NCBI RefSeq assembly: GCF_026262505.1
Contig: NC_067206.1
Span: 20,543,319-20,607,318 of the forward strand
DNA: 64,000 nucleotides
From: Trichomonas vaginalis G3
Lineage: Eukaryota; Parabasalia; Trichomonadida; Trichomonadidae
Reading direction: 5' to 3'
How positions within the stretch are numbered: position 1 is the stretch's first letter; every line of letters starts with the position of its first letter. Positions 40,370-50,705 of the stretch are shown piece by piece. The notes under the pieces are model-generated. The model had not been told where the DNA came from and made no database searches. It worked only from the letters and a program-made list of their open reading frames with translations. The translations under genes and the position numbers were made by a program.

Positions 40370-41215
40370 TTTGAGATGTTTTTAAGAAGGCAAACAATAC
40401 TTTCTGAGTTTGTTGCATGATGTGAATGTTCTATTGTAATATATTTGTCTGATGCAATATGATGAGATGTTTCTCCTTATTTTTCCTTTGCCTTTAAATT
40501 CGAAAGATGTAAGGAAAAATTTCATGGAACATAGTAATAATTTCTAACATATTCTTCTGTGCTTGTTGCAGTATAGAAAGTTCTAATGAAGTATATTTGT
40601 CTGAATTATCCTTTATGAAGATAATCCACATGAAAGAAAACATCCTTATTAAAATCATATACTCTATCATATCCTAAAAATATTCGAGATGTTCTTAAGA
40701 ATACAAACAAATATAGATTTTTAATTCTCATGATCCATATATAACAAATTCTTCTGTGCTTGTTGTAGGATTAGAAAGTTCTAATGAAGTATATTTGTCT
40801 GATGCAACATGAAGTGTCGTTGATCTAAAATATCCTTTTCGCAATTATACCACATGAAAGATTACATCCTTGTTATAATCATTGGAGATGTTCTTAAGAA
40901 TACAAACATATTCTTCTGCGTTTGTTGTATGATATTAAAGTTTTAATGAAGTATACTTGTCTGATGCAACTTGAAGTGATATTTGTTTAAACTATCCTTT
41001 GTTTAGGAATATTTCATATGAAAGAAAAATAAAAATAATCAAGATGTTCCTAAGAATACAAACAAATGCTTTTGTGTTTAGTTGTAGGATAAGAAAGGTC
41101 CATTGAAGTTATATTTGTTTAAACTATCCTTTGTTTAGGAATTTCCATATGAAAGAAAAATAAAAATAATCGAGATGTTCTTAAGAATACAAACAAATAT
41201 AAGATTTTTATTTTT
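40370..41215. repeat. Degenerate tandem copies of the GT61 gene 3' end
   Basis: Five or so imperfect units that begin like gagatgttcttaagaataca (about 40686, 40884, 41039, 41170; a weaker one near 40375) and continue with aaattcttctgtgcttgttg and aatgaagtatatttgtctga. The same series occurs at the end of the GT61 frame, where it encodes the last residues (AEEFVRNYNYVS). The array is therefore a tandem duplication of the terminal coding part plus 3' flank, decayed by indels. Unit length varies from about 130 to 200 bases. Confidence 0.7.
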
Positions 41216-42160
41216 TCATGATACATAATTATAATTTCTAACAAATTCTTCTGCGTTTGTTGCAGGATAAGAAGGTTCCAACGAAACCTGAATTCCTTCC
41301 ATACTTGTCCAATGTCCTGCATTTACAGCATCAACAACTCTTTGGGTGTATTTCATCATCGCAGTGTAGTTGATGAATTGTCTTTTATTTGTCCTGAAAT
41401 CTCTATCTGGATGGACAACTTCAATCAAGAAAATATGGAGATGTGCACAAAGCATCAAGTTTGGTTCATCAAGATTTTGTGAACAAAGGATACTTATTCC
41501 GCATTTTTCATGCATAAAAATAGCATTGTAAATGCCAGAACCTTGGAGAGTAACAATTACTCTAATACTCTGCCAATATTTGACGATATCAGTTATATGG
41601 CCATGGAAAAACTTATCATCGCGTATCCAGTGGCATCCTTCGTCAATTTTTGTAAAATTATTAAGATATTCGACTATAAGATCCGGATCTTCAAAATTTC
41701 GGCCGGATTTTGGAGGTCTATCTGCAACAACAAACCTTGTAGGCTTAACTTTGTTGAAATCAACCTTTTGCATTATTAATTTTCGAAGTCTAGTGAGTCC
41801 ACCACTCGCATAGCCATGAGCGAGCTCCATTGTATGAACTATCCATAATTTCTTCACAAATATTTGCTCAGCGTATTTCAATTCGACAAATTTTATATTT
41901 AATCCAAGGAATTTCATCATTTCCTTCATTATCTTGGCACAACATTTGGTCCTAACAACTGTAATACCTCGTTTCATCAGATCTTCTGGTACATACATCA
42001 TGGCCGAGAGAAAATCATGAATATTGTGTCCATACATCCAGAAATACTGGGTATAAAATACTAATTCAGGAAGTACTCGATTTTTGCTCCAGTAATTGTA
42101 GCGAATATTCTTGCGGTCTTGAGATAATAATTTGACAACTGCATTATCTTTTATTAGCAT
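41216..42160 (-). CDS. GT61-type glycosyltransferase, probably N-terminally incomplete (314 aa)
   Basis: The first in-frame ATG is at 42160. It resembles the catalytic region of GT61/DUF563 glycosyltransferases, a large family in trichomonads that adds sugars in the secretory pathway: VVADRPPKSGRNF, then IRVIVTLQGSGIYNAIFMHE and the C-terminal INYTAMMKYTQRVVDAVNAG. A signal anchor and stem expected for a Golgi enzyme are absent, and the frame begins one base after the stop of a truncated Myb domain. It is probably the rear of a GT61 gene placed by rearrangement; function doubtful. Confidence 0.65.
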   Translation of the reverse strand: MLIKDNAVVKLLSQDRKNIRYNYWSKNRVLPELVFYTQYFWMYGHNIHDFLSAMMYVPEDLMKRGITVVRTKCCAKIMKEMMKFLGLNIKFVELKYAEQIFVKKLWIVHTMELAHGYASGGLTRLRKLIMQKVDFNKVKPTRFVVADRPPKSGRNFEDPDLIVEYLNNFTKIDEGCHWIRDDKFFHGHITDIVKYWQSIRVIVTLQGSGIYNAIFMHEKCGISILCSQNLDEPNLMLCAHLHIFLIEVVHPDRDFRTNKRQFINYTAMMKYTQRVVDAVNAGHWTSMEGIQVSLEPSYPATNAEEFVRNYNYVS

Positions 42161-42161
42161 G

Positions 42162-42320
42162 TCACGAGTCACATATAAAGTTATTATACCTATCTTTGCA
42201 TTGTCTTGGAGTTCTGTTCATTTTCTCTGCAATTAGTTTCCAATCTTGGTCACCAAACTTATTAACAAGACGGAGTAATGTTGTATCTTCCTTCTGTGAG
42301 AATCTTCTGTATACAGACAT
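42162..42320 (-). pseudogene. Truncated Myb DNA-binding domain (52 aa)
   Basis: ATG 42320, TGA at 42162. Encodes one Myb/SANT repeat: FSQKEDTTLLRLVNKFGDQD, then WKLIAEKMNRTPRQCKDRYN. The three-helix pattern with the QCKDRY recognition helix is clear. Trichomonad Myb factors usually have two repeats and a longer tail; here the frame ends right after the first, one base before the GT61 ATG. Probably the front of a Myb gene joined to the rear of a GT61 gene. Confidence 0.7.
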
Positions 42321-42875
42321 CAAAAATGAAAAATTTATGAATCAAAAATTTTTAATATTAATTCTGATCCTTCCCAAATTTTGAATTAGTTGTCAAAATT
42401 GTTTGTTCATACTTCGCTCTATCTATCATTGTTTGCAGTATCAATATTATGTGTTTCGCTAATATGAATTCACATGGCCAGTTTTGATTTTTTGATAAAT
42501 CTGTGAATTCACATTCAATTTTGAATCAATTTTGAAATAACCTCTGACATTTCATTCTCTCGAGAAATAAGTCTATTGAAATAACAATTCAATTCATTTA
42601 ACGAAAAATATCTAGTTAAATAAGGAATACAGGTACCATTGTTCTTATATATCTTCATTAAAAACTAACTTCAAAAAAATTTCAAATTCTCATGTGTTGT
42701 ACTTAAAATTTTAAAGTTAAAGAGGTAGTTTCATCAATTTCTAACTGATAAATTTGAATAATGGTTCAATAAAAAAGATTGATATCGAAATTAAGAAATT
42801 GGTTGAGTCTTGTATGAAAGATACTAACTACATGATAAATTTTTATTAATAAAATTATAATATACAAAATAAATT
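42321..42875. other. Intergenic
   Basis: About 550 bases with short degenerate direct repeats of gtgaattcacatt type near 42465-42520. No gene seen. Confidence 0.4.
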
Positions 42876-44087
42876 TTAGTTTTTCCAAGAATAATCTGCA
42901 GCTTTCTTTAATTGATCATCCTCTGGATTGAAATTCTTCTTAACACGTCTAGATCTGAACTTTGGTCTCTCATGAGGTTCGTCATCATTTGTGTTCATTG
43001 AAAGTTGAGATTCATTTAATAAAGTAGAAATATAGCTTGATTCCATAGCACTTTTATCTGATAATTGGGATTGTTTAACGGAACTCTGCGTTTCTATTGA
43101 TTGATTTTGTTTGTTTTCATCATCTGAAACTTCTATTTCCAAATCTGCAACTGATGGCTCTTCAAGAAGGGAATCTTCGGTTAAGAAATGAATTTTTGAT
43201 GATGAAGTGTTCTGGCTCTCGTTTTGAAGTCGAGAATAAGAATCATTTGGTTCTTTATACTCGTTTTTGACTTTAATTGTAAATTCAAATGGATCTTTCT
43301 TTAATGTATTTTGATAGTTTGACTTCTTTACGGAATTTTCTGTTTGAATTTCTGCTGATACCATGGTTTCTTTAATTTTCTGTCTTTCAAGCTCTTCTAA
43401 GTCACTAAAAACGCGTTCAACAGGTGGGCTTAGTTTATTTTCTATATCTTTCTCGTCATTGTAGAAAATTATTGAAGTTCTTATTTTTCCGCACATTGCT
43501 CCATTTGTTACTGAAAAAACATCAATCCACTTGTCTTTCATAACAATGCAGATTGGTCCTTCGATAGTAGCTTCGTTGAAATCTAGATATCCTAAGGCAA
43601 TTGTTTGTCTACTTCCATCATTTCCAAGTTCCCATACAATTATCTGAGGAATCCACTTTTTAAGGTCAAATCCTGTAGTAAGGAGTTTAAACCCTGCATT
43701 GTATATAGCATAAGTCGTTCCATGATAACTACTTGTTACGATTTGTTGTTCTTCGTTTGTAAATTGAAGTGATAAATACGTATTTCTGCATAGTTGTTTT
43801 GGAGGGAAGTTGTATTTTGCTTGGTAGAAGCACACAACAACGTTAAAATAATTTGTAAATTCAGGAGCTAAAAAATTGGATGGATTTAACTGCAATTCGA
43901 CTTCAACTGGCTTTGGTTTCTTTTGTATTGTTTCTCTTGGAGGTTTTGAATGTGGTCTTTGCTTAGTTGGTACAGGAATTCGAGATTTTGCACGATTTTG
44001 AGATCTTCTGTCATCAGAAAATATCTCTGATTGCGAAGCATCATCGAATACACTAGATATTTCATCTAAAGAATCGTTAAATTGCAT
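42876..44087 (-). CDS. C2-like domain protein, unknown (403 aa)
   Basis: ATG 44087. The acidic N-terminus and basic Pro-rich linker (VPTKQRPHSKPPRETIQKK) are probably disordered. Residues of about 75-215 form a beta-rich domain that resembles a C2 sandwich (YFNVVVCFYQAKYNF ... LGYLDFNEATIEGPICIV ... GKIRTSIIFYN), without obvious calcium-binding Asp clusters. The Ser/Glu-rich rear ends in a basic motif (RSRRVKKNFNPEDDQLKKA). Such C2 domains occur in ciliary and centrosomal proteins, but I cannot name the family. Confidence 0.6.
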   Translation of the reverse strand: MQFNDSLDEISSVFDDASQSEIFSDDRRSQNRAKSRIPVPTKQRPHSKPPRETIQKKPKPVEVELQLNPSNFLAPEFTNYFNVVVCFYQAKYNFPPKQLCRNTYLSLQFTNEEQQIVTSSYHGTTYAIYNAGFKLLTTGFDLKKWIPQIIVWELGNDGSRQTIALGYLDFNEATIEGPICIVMKDKWIDVFSVTNGAMCGKIRTSIIFYNDEKDIENKLSPPVERVFSDLEELERQKIKETMVSAEIQTENSVKKSNYQNTLKKDPFEFTIKVKNEYKEPNDSYSRLQNESQNTSSSKIHFLTEDSLLEEPSVADLEIEVSDDENKQNQSIETQSSVKQSQLSDKSAMESSYISTLLNESQLSMNTNDDEPHERPKFRSRRVKKNFNPEDDQLKKAADYSWKN

Positions 44088-44389
44088 CTAAAAGTCGAAA
44101 AACAAAAAATTTCAAAAGTTTACGTTTAAAAATTCTAGATTTAAAATTACAAAGAGAATTACGAAATTGAGTGAAGAAATGCATTCATGACAGCATATGA
44201 GTTATGGAGTTCCGATAGTTAAGTCTGTTTCAACCAGAGAAAAAGAAAATTTGAGATATCGATTATGAATTTTGTTGAATTTTTGGTTTCTAATCTGATT
44301 GATGTCTTCAACGTCAAGGTACTTGAAATCTATTCAAGAGATGAGATCAAAAGCATGTGAATTAGGTTAAGATAAAGGAATATTTTAGT
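44088..44389. other. Intergenic
   Basis: About 300 bases with no credible frame. The upstream side holds the promoter of the C2-like gene, where cgacttttagatg resembles but does not match the initiator. Confidence 0.35.
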
Positions 44390-44677
44390 TCAAGAACAAA
44401 TGAATAAGTATGACATTGATACAAATGTTAAAGAATTGTATAAAGAGTAAATGCATGAATATTTAGCAAAATCACAATATGATTCTCTAATTGCGCTCCA
44501 AAGACAAACTTGTTTAGTTTTGACTTGATCACTAGCAGGGACTCCTTTATCATTATATATTTCAGGAAAATTGAACCACCAAGTATTGTTTCCTGGATTT
44601 CCATCAAGATACGTGGTGGGTGCACCCTTAAGGGCTTCTGGTAGTGTAGTCTTTACAAGGCCTCCCCAGCCTTTCAT
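44390..44677 (-). CDS. Short hypothetical frame, possibly a gene fragment (95 aa)
   Basis: ATG 44677. Contains LKGAPTTYLDGNPGNNTWWF and VKTKQVCLWSAIRESYCDF, an unusually Trp-, Gly- and Pro-rich composition compared with its neighbours, then a hydrophobic C-terminus. In-frame coding-like sequence (KNTESP) continues upstream of the ATG to a stop. This suggests a displaced fragment of a larger protein, perhaps of a transposon or surface protein. Not identified. Confidence 0.35.
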   Translation of the reverse strand: MKGWGGLVKTTLPEALKGAPTTYLDGNPGNNTWWFNFPEIYNDKGVPASDQVKTKQVCLWSAIRESYCDFAKYSCIYSLYNSLTFVSMSYLFICS

Positions 44678-44806
44678 TGGTGATTCAGTATTTTTTGGAT
44701 GAATTTGATTTTTACTATTTCTTCAATTTCAGTTTGTTCACAAAGAAAAAATAAGCACTAAAATGAAGGCAGATTATTTTTTTTAATAATAATAAACAAA
44801 TAAAAT

Positions 44807-47800
44807 TTATTTTAATAATTCGTTAAGAATAAATTCATAATTTTCATAATCGAAGTAGTCTTCATCATTTTCGGGTGTAACATTAAGTATTTTATCCAAA
44901 GTATCGAGATACTTTTTTTCATTTGTCTCTTTAGCCAAAACAGACAAAGCTTTTGAAGCAAACTTCAATACAAAGTTGTTTTTAAGCAAAGGAACATTAG
45001 ACATCCATTTATCCAATGCTTTATTTGGAACAAAAGCGAAATCTCCGTCGCATGCAATAATTGCAGCTGAAAACATAATACTCCAGCAAGAAATCATTCC
45101 AGTATCATCATCTTCGATCTTAGGAAGTCGATCTGATACTAATTCTATAACAATATCTGATAATTCTGGACAAATCTTTAGAATTGAAGCAATTAAAAGG
45201 AAAGGAGCATATGAATATGTGTATCCACATTTAATTATCGCTAGAATGGCCGAAATAAATTGGAAAATAACAGGATTTATGTCAAATCTCTTAGAATCCA
45301 AACAAATTTCGCATAATTCATAGTAAACATTCTCTTCTAGCAATGATTTCTCGTTAATTACCTCAAATATTGAATTAAACAATACAGAAATCAGTTGATA
45401 AGGAACAATTTCCATCTTTTTTGCTGAATTTAAGAAAATTTGCAGCAAATTTGAGCAACAATTAACTTCTACATACTTCTGCATAAAATAACATGATACA
45501 CCCATGATTTTCTGTAGAAATTCTATGTCTAAATCCTGATTTTCTTGAATTTCCGAAATAATTTTCAATAAAATTTCATCAATTTCATCTGTATCGACGA
45601 CTATCTGATCTTTTGGTATTTTGTCTTCGAATTCTTTAAACAATTCTTCAATATCATGAGAATTATCGACAATATTATTTTGTTTTATAAAATTCAATGC
45701 ATAATTAAGCAATTTATCATCAGTTTTCTGATAAATAGCTATACCAAAGGCAAGCTCCTTATCAATCATGTTTAAAACTACTAAAGATGTTGGATTCATC
45801 GTTGATAATAAAAATTCTTGGTCAGAATCATCAATTTCGTACTCTAAATAGGCCAATATGTATAATGCAAATGAATGGCTCTCATCATCTGTATAAATTA
45901 GATCTATTCCATTGATTTTAAGAGAATTATCTTCATTAAACTCTGAATCTCCTTCATTTTGCTTAATCAGCTTCAACAATGAACCTCTAACTGATAAAGT
46001 ATCCAAATTTGGAGCTGAATTCATCTCAAATTGAAGTTCTTCTGAATTTTCGAATTCTTTAAGGGTTAAATCATATTGTAAGCCATCAAATACGCGTTTA
46101 CTAGCATCAGGATACAGATTATCCTTTTGGAATTGCGTCAAAGCTGAAATTGCTTCAAATCTGAAAAATTGATTTTCACAATTTTGGAATTTTTGAAGCA
46201 TTTCCCATATATCTACCATTCCCCAGTTATTTATAAGTCCATGAGATAACAAATACTCAAAAACAACCTGTTTTTGAACGATTTTCCCGGCAATTTCCAA
46301 CATTATTTCCAAACAATCATTCATTTTCTCCAAAATAGAGTTAATTAGCACGGCCAAACTTATCAAAAAGTGGTTAGAAACGTCATTTCCTTTCAAAATT
46401 TCTGAGATATTATTGAATAAGGTGAATTGCAGCGAATCAGCGATCTCTGGTGATAATCCCGGGTTTGATATTATTTCTATAGTAAAATTAGCAGCAAACA
46501 ACATCGAAATATCTCGTTTTTCTGGTGTTTTTATAAAATCAAAAGATTTTTTCAGAGAAATCACTATACCTGACCTGTAAACTTCAATTATCTTGGCTAT
46601 TATGCTGATTGCAAACGGTGCAGACTCAATTGGAAGTGTAAAATACAAGTCAAACATGGAATCCAACAAAATTTTAACGAAATCTACTGGTAAATCAGGA
46701 GTTATTGCAAAAAGAGTATCGAATTGAAGTAGTATATATGATAATTGCCTTGTGTATTTTCCTATGGATAAAAAATTTATTATTTTCATTAATTTTGGAA
46801 AATTTTCGAAATTTGAAATAAAATTAAAGATTTTTTCAGTTTTCTCATGCTTGTTATTGTTATCATTGCATAATATCAGGTCTATTTCCTTGATTTCATT
46901 AAGAAATGTCATAATTTCATCTGAATTCATTTTTAAAACAGAAAATGGCACCAAAAAATCAGGAAAATCCTTTGTTTTCAGTAGCAACAGAGGCATTACA
47001 TCATCAATAATCTTTAATTCAGTCAATTTCTCAACAGATTCTAATGTAAAATACAAATTTCTGAAATTTGAAATTTTTGAAACGACAAAGTAATAATAAG
47101 ATGATTCCAATGCGTTTTCATTTATATAACTAATCATTTTCTTTGCAATTTTATCTTTTTCTTTGATATTTTCCATTAAAATTTGATCTAATTTTGAAAA
47201 AATTTCAAGAAAAACAACTAATTTGTCATGGAAACCTTGGTATTTTTCTATGTATCCTAGAATATTGTTAATATATGATGTTGTTTGGTCATTACTAAAT
47301 GAAAAAATTAAAAATGAAATTAATTCAATCAAATTTTGATAATTTTGTAGTTTTGTAGTGTCAATACTTTTAACAATAGTATTTATAATGATTTCCAAAC
47401 TAACATTCATGAAATAGTTGCGTTTTTTCGTCGATAAATAATCAAATAAAGAAAATAGTTCATTTTTAGTGATTTCTGATGTATTCTCTGCAATAGAAAT
47501 AAATTTTTCGAATGTTTTTGTTATTTTTGTTGATAATAATTCTAAATTTCCGAAAATTTCAATTAAATTTAAACAATTTTCTTCAGAAAACTTGAATTTG
47601 GTATCATTAATGCATGATTTAACAGTATGTTTGAAACAGAATTCAATTATATTATGATGATTGTTGATTTTTTCTGAAATTTGTTTTGTATTTTTCAAAA
47701 TTTTAGTTAATTCACTAGATGTTTTAACATGATTCGAATCATATGAAAAAGTCATGCACTGTACAAAGTAAACTAAGATCTGAATCTCAGAAGAAAACTG

Positions 47801-48195
47801 AGTTTCCAATAATTTTTGTGGAATTTCATCGAATAATCGATCATAATATAGTAATTCTAACCCTATTTTATTCAATATATCGATGGATTTTGGTTTGGTT
47901 TTGATAAACTGGTCACATTCAGTTTTTTGTTTTTGATTAAGAACTGGAATACAAGATATTGGTGTTTTCTTGATTAGATCATGAAGGTATCCAGAAACAC
48001 TGCTTAAATTATTCGTAAGATCAAGTAATTCCTGAATTGGGTTCGTTGAAAAAAAAAATAAATAAAATTTGGAAAAAAAAATCCAGAAGCTTCATTCAAG
48101 GATATTGATTGCACATTTTTAGTTGCTTCAGTGGCACTCAAGTCAGGCCAAGTCAGAGCAGGCCTCATCAGCTCAAACAGGCGAATACTTATCAT
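44807..48195 (-). CDS. Large helical-repeat (HEAT/karyopherin-like) protein, N-terminus ambiguous
   Basis: The main frame runs from 44807 up to 48091 without an ATG near its start; it first reads STNPIQELLDLTNNLSS and then more than 1,000 residues of all-helical, Leu/Ile-rich solenoid with an acidic C-terminus (ENDEDYFDYENY). The repeats, size and acidic patches resemble importin-beta/exportin family transport receptors, but no diagnostic motif is seen. A second frame, 48004-48195, has an ATG (48195) and MRPALTWPDLSATEATKNVQ. The two overlap across runs of 10 and 9 A at 48049-48058 and 48073-48081. The real gene may start at 48195 with a slippage difference in these runs, or the upstream piece may be unrelated. 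Confidence 0.6.
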
Positions 48196-48340
48196 AATGG
48201 GTCAAACTAAATATACTCTAAATAACATTGGATGAATTGTGTCGAGTGTAAGGCTATGCAACACTTATCACATAAAAGTGAGATAAATTGAGAGGAATTC
48301 AAAAAATGCCAAATATATATTATATAATATCATACATATT
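48196..48340. other. Intergenic
   Basis: A+T-rich stretch between the large helical-repeat gene and the tRNA-like sequence. No feature seen. Confidence 0.3.
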
Positions 48341-48423
48341 TCTATGGATATCGATGGCTTCAACCGTCCATATACATTACTATTCATAGCTGAAGACGAG
48401 GGTTCGAATCCTTCCGTCGCTAC
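48341..48423 (+). other. tRNA-like 3' half with T-arm and Pol III-type terminator
   Basis: gaggg, ttcgaat, ccttc forms a proper T stem-loop (one G-T pair), the B-box ggttcgaatcc is perfect, cgtcgct plus a could be the 3' acceptor strand, and a run of 7 T follows. No matching 5' acceptor strand (agcgacg) or normal D-arm is found upstream; the 5' part instead can pair tatgga with tccata. It is either a truncated tRNA pseudogene or another small Pol III transcript with internal B-box. Confidence 0.45.
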
Positions 48424-48709
48424 TTTTTTTAAATAAAAAGATTTCAGATTTTCTGTCTGAAAAGCCGTTCTAATTGGCTGATTTTGAATTTATCTCAAGT
48501 TTGCATCCCTATAATTTGTCACTCAGCATGCACAATTACTTAAAATCATAAAATGAATTATAACAAATTTTTATTAATAAAAGAAACATATCGGGGTACA
48601 TTTAATAAATAAATGAAAAAACAAAAGAACATACATAGTAAAAGAGGTGATTAAACACTGTATTAAGTAGTTCAAATAAGATTTGTAAGTTTTGGACTAA
48701 TTTCGGAAA
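48424..48709. other. Intergenic
   Basis: No credible frame; 3' flank of the membrane protein gene. Confidence 0.35.
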
Positions 48710-49270
48710 TTATTCTACTTTAACCTTGTTTGGCTGTGGAAGAACTAATGGTGCGATGAAAATAAATGTGAGAAAACTGCTTCCCAAAGCAATTAAAGAT
48801 GTTAATTGGCCTAAGAAGGATAAAGCTACTAAAATTAATGCTAGAATGTATTTCTCTTTAACATGAATGAAGGATGAGTTGACATTTGGAAACATTAAAA
48901 AGTAAAGAAGGCAAAAGTAAAATAAAGCTGAAAGAGGACCTGTCTCATTTAGGTGGAATCCACAGAATCCCCATAGTATAAAACGGATCGATAAATCAAC
49001 AATTATTGAAACAGATAATCCAATTAAAGTTTTCACTGAGCCAATCATCAATTCGAGTGGCATAACTGTAAACATTGCTATAACTGATAATGCTAGTACA
49101 GGAAGTGAACTTGGCAATATTGCACTTGTAATAATTTTATCTGTAATCGCTTCATTATCTTCTTGTAGATCATCAATAATGTCTGAGTTTGATAACATTA
49201 TGCTACCTCCAAATAAAAGTATCATAAATGTGATACTCATAATTGGTTGCGCACGAATATTAGACAACAT
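48710..49270 (-). CDS. Multi-pass membrane protein, unknown (186 aa)
   Basis: ATG 49270. About five hydrophobic segments: IMSITFMILLFGGSIML, LPVLALSVIAMFTVMPLELM, a Ser/Ile-rich one near residue 85, ALFYFCLLYFLMF, and two closely spaced near the C-terminus (LILVALSFLGQLTSLIALG). An acidic loop (DIIDDLQEDNEAITDK) separates the first two. The size and layout recall small ER membrane proteins of the rhomboid/derlin-like kind, but no catalytic motif is seen, so I leave it unassigned. Confidence 0.65.
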   Translation of the reverse strand: MLSNIRAQPIMSITFMILLFGGSIMLSNSDIIDDLQEDNEAITDKIITSAILPSSLPVLALSVIAMFTVMPLELMIGSVKTLIGLSVSIIVDLSIRFILWGFCGFHLNETGPLSALFYFCLLYFLMFPNVNSSFIHVKEKYILALILVALSFLGQLTSLIALGSSFLTFIFIAPLVLPQPNKVKVE

Positions 49271-49361
49271 TTGATTTTGTTATGCGACCAAAAAACCAAA
49301 AAAAAAACTAGCAATTTCTACTACACTCATTTTATACACAATTATATTTTTTTCAACAATT

Positions 49362-49371
49362 CAATTTTTTT
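49362..49371. repeat. Left target duplication of Mutator-like copy A (caattttttt)
   Basis: Matches 50391-50400 exactly; 10 bases. Low complexity, so weaker evidence than at copy B. Confidence 0.7.
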
Positions 49372-50390
49372 GAGTAGGGGTAATTTTAGCTAAAAGTGAC
49401 ACACCCGTGAAGGGTGTGATTACCGATCGGTAATTTCGACAGTTTAGAATTTAAAATTTTTTATGGAACTGTTGCGAGTTTCATAAAGAATTTAAGGAAT
49501 ATAAGCAAAGATTTGAATCAAAATCTTAGACCTAAGCCGCTCGATTCGCTCGCGGCTTCCGCGAATTACAGATCAGCAAAGATTTGAATCAAAATCTTCG
49601 AACTAAGCCGATCGCTTCGCTCGCGGCTTTCTTTATTATTTTAAATTTGCATATTTCCATCAAAAGTTCATAAGGTAAAAAATTTCGTTTATTTTTACTA
49701 AGAAAAAAAAAGTTTTTGATAATAAATTTATTTTATTTCGAAAAAGTAGCAATAATCGTAAAAGGGTATTGATAGGCTTGCTAAAGTAACTAATTTTAGC
49801 TGTCAAATACTTTTGTATTTTGAAGTAAATTAGTATAAATTTGTTTTTACTTTTATTTCGAAAAAGTAACAATAATCGTAAAAGTGTATTGATAGGCTTG
49901 CTAAAGTAACTAATTTTAGCTGTCAAATACTTTTGTATTTTGAAGTAAATTAGTATAAATTTGTTTTTACTTTTATTTCGAAAAAGTAACAATAATCGTA
50001 AAAGTGTATTGATAGGCTTGCTAAAGTAACTAATTTTAGCTGTCAAATACTTTTGTATTTTGAAGTAAATTAGTATAAATTTGTTTTTACTTTTATTTCG
50101 AAAAAGTAACAATAATCGTAAAAGTGTATTGATAGGCTTGCTAAAGTAACTAATTTTAGCTGTCAAATACTTTTGTATTTTGAAGTAAATTAGTATAAAT
50201 TTGATATTATTTTAACTCCCTTTGAAAACCTCAATTTTCCATACAGATGGAACGGGAATAGCATCCAATATTCCCTGAGAATGGTTGCGCATTCTCAGTT
50301 CCCTCTATATTTCGAACGAAGCTCTCATCGGTCTTTTTTTAATACTAAACGTTTTTTTTCCTGTCACTTTTAGCTAAAATTTGGGTTTGC
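49372..50390. mobile_element. Non-autonomous Mutator-like element, copy A (1019 bp)
   Basis: Begins gagtaggggtaattttagc and ends with its inverted counterpart (gctaaaatttgggtttgc). Inner terminal repeats attttagctaaaagtgaca / tgtcacttttagctaaaat are perfect inverted copies. The 10-bp target duplication suggests the Mutator superfamily (9-11 bp). Inside: a direct duplication of gcaaagatttgaatcaaaat with G+C-rich hairpins (aagccgc ... gcggctt), then 4 units of a 120-bp tandem repeat, then a unique right part. No transposase gene, so it would depend on an autonomous relative. Copy B at 60412 is nearly identical. Confidence 0.8.
49736..50208. repeat. 120-bp tandem repeat inside copy A, 4 units
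   Basis: aaaaagtaacaataatcgta recurs at 49861, 49981 and 50101 (a one-base variant at 49741), an exact 120-base period. Because 120 is a multiple of three, one frame stays open through the array (SYFSKPINTLLRLLLLFRN repeated); I regard it as non-coding. Confidence 0.95.
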
Positions 50391-50400
50391 CAATTTTTTT
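50391..50400. repeat. Right target duplication of Mutator-like copy A
   Basis: caattttttt directly after the element end. Confidence 0.7.
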
Positions 50401-50705
50401 CCCCACAATTTGAAAAATCCAAAAATAATTAAGGCAATATCAGACACCGTAGCTATGATGCCTTAATGTGTGATATATCTAAAGATTTTACTCATTAATT
50501 GCCATTCTCTATAAGAGATTTCCTTCTTCGAATGCTTTTGTATGGGGATCTTTTTTAAATTAAAAATACCTTAAGGATGCACTTACCCCATTTTAACTTT
50601 ATGTCCATATTCCTAAGGTGAAGAAGTAAAAAGTTATTATATAAACAACAGCCACACTACTACTAATAATTAGAGATGAATTTAAATTATTCTATATTTT
50701 TATTT
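50401..50705. other. Intergenic
   Basis: About 300 bases, no gene seen; 3' flank of the glycosyltransferase-like gene. Confidence 0.35.

Noticed and set aside
44390-44677. F5/8-type discoidin or surface protein domain
   Set aside because: Some aromatic/Asn patterns recall it, but the match is too weak to claim.
48341-48423. Complete functional tRNA gene
   Set aside because: The T-arm is good but no 5' acceptor strand or D-arm pairs correctly.
49660-50166. 168-codon repetitive open frame on the minus strand
   Set aside because: It arises because the 120-bp tandem unit is a multiple of three; the repeated 40-residue unit has no gene-like context and the array varies in number between copies.
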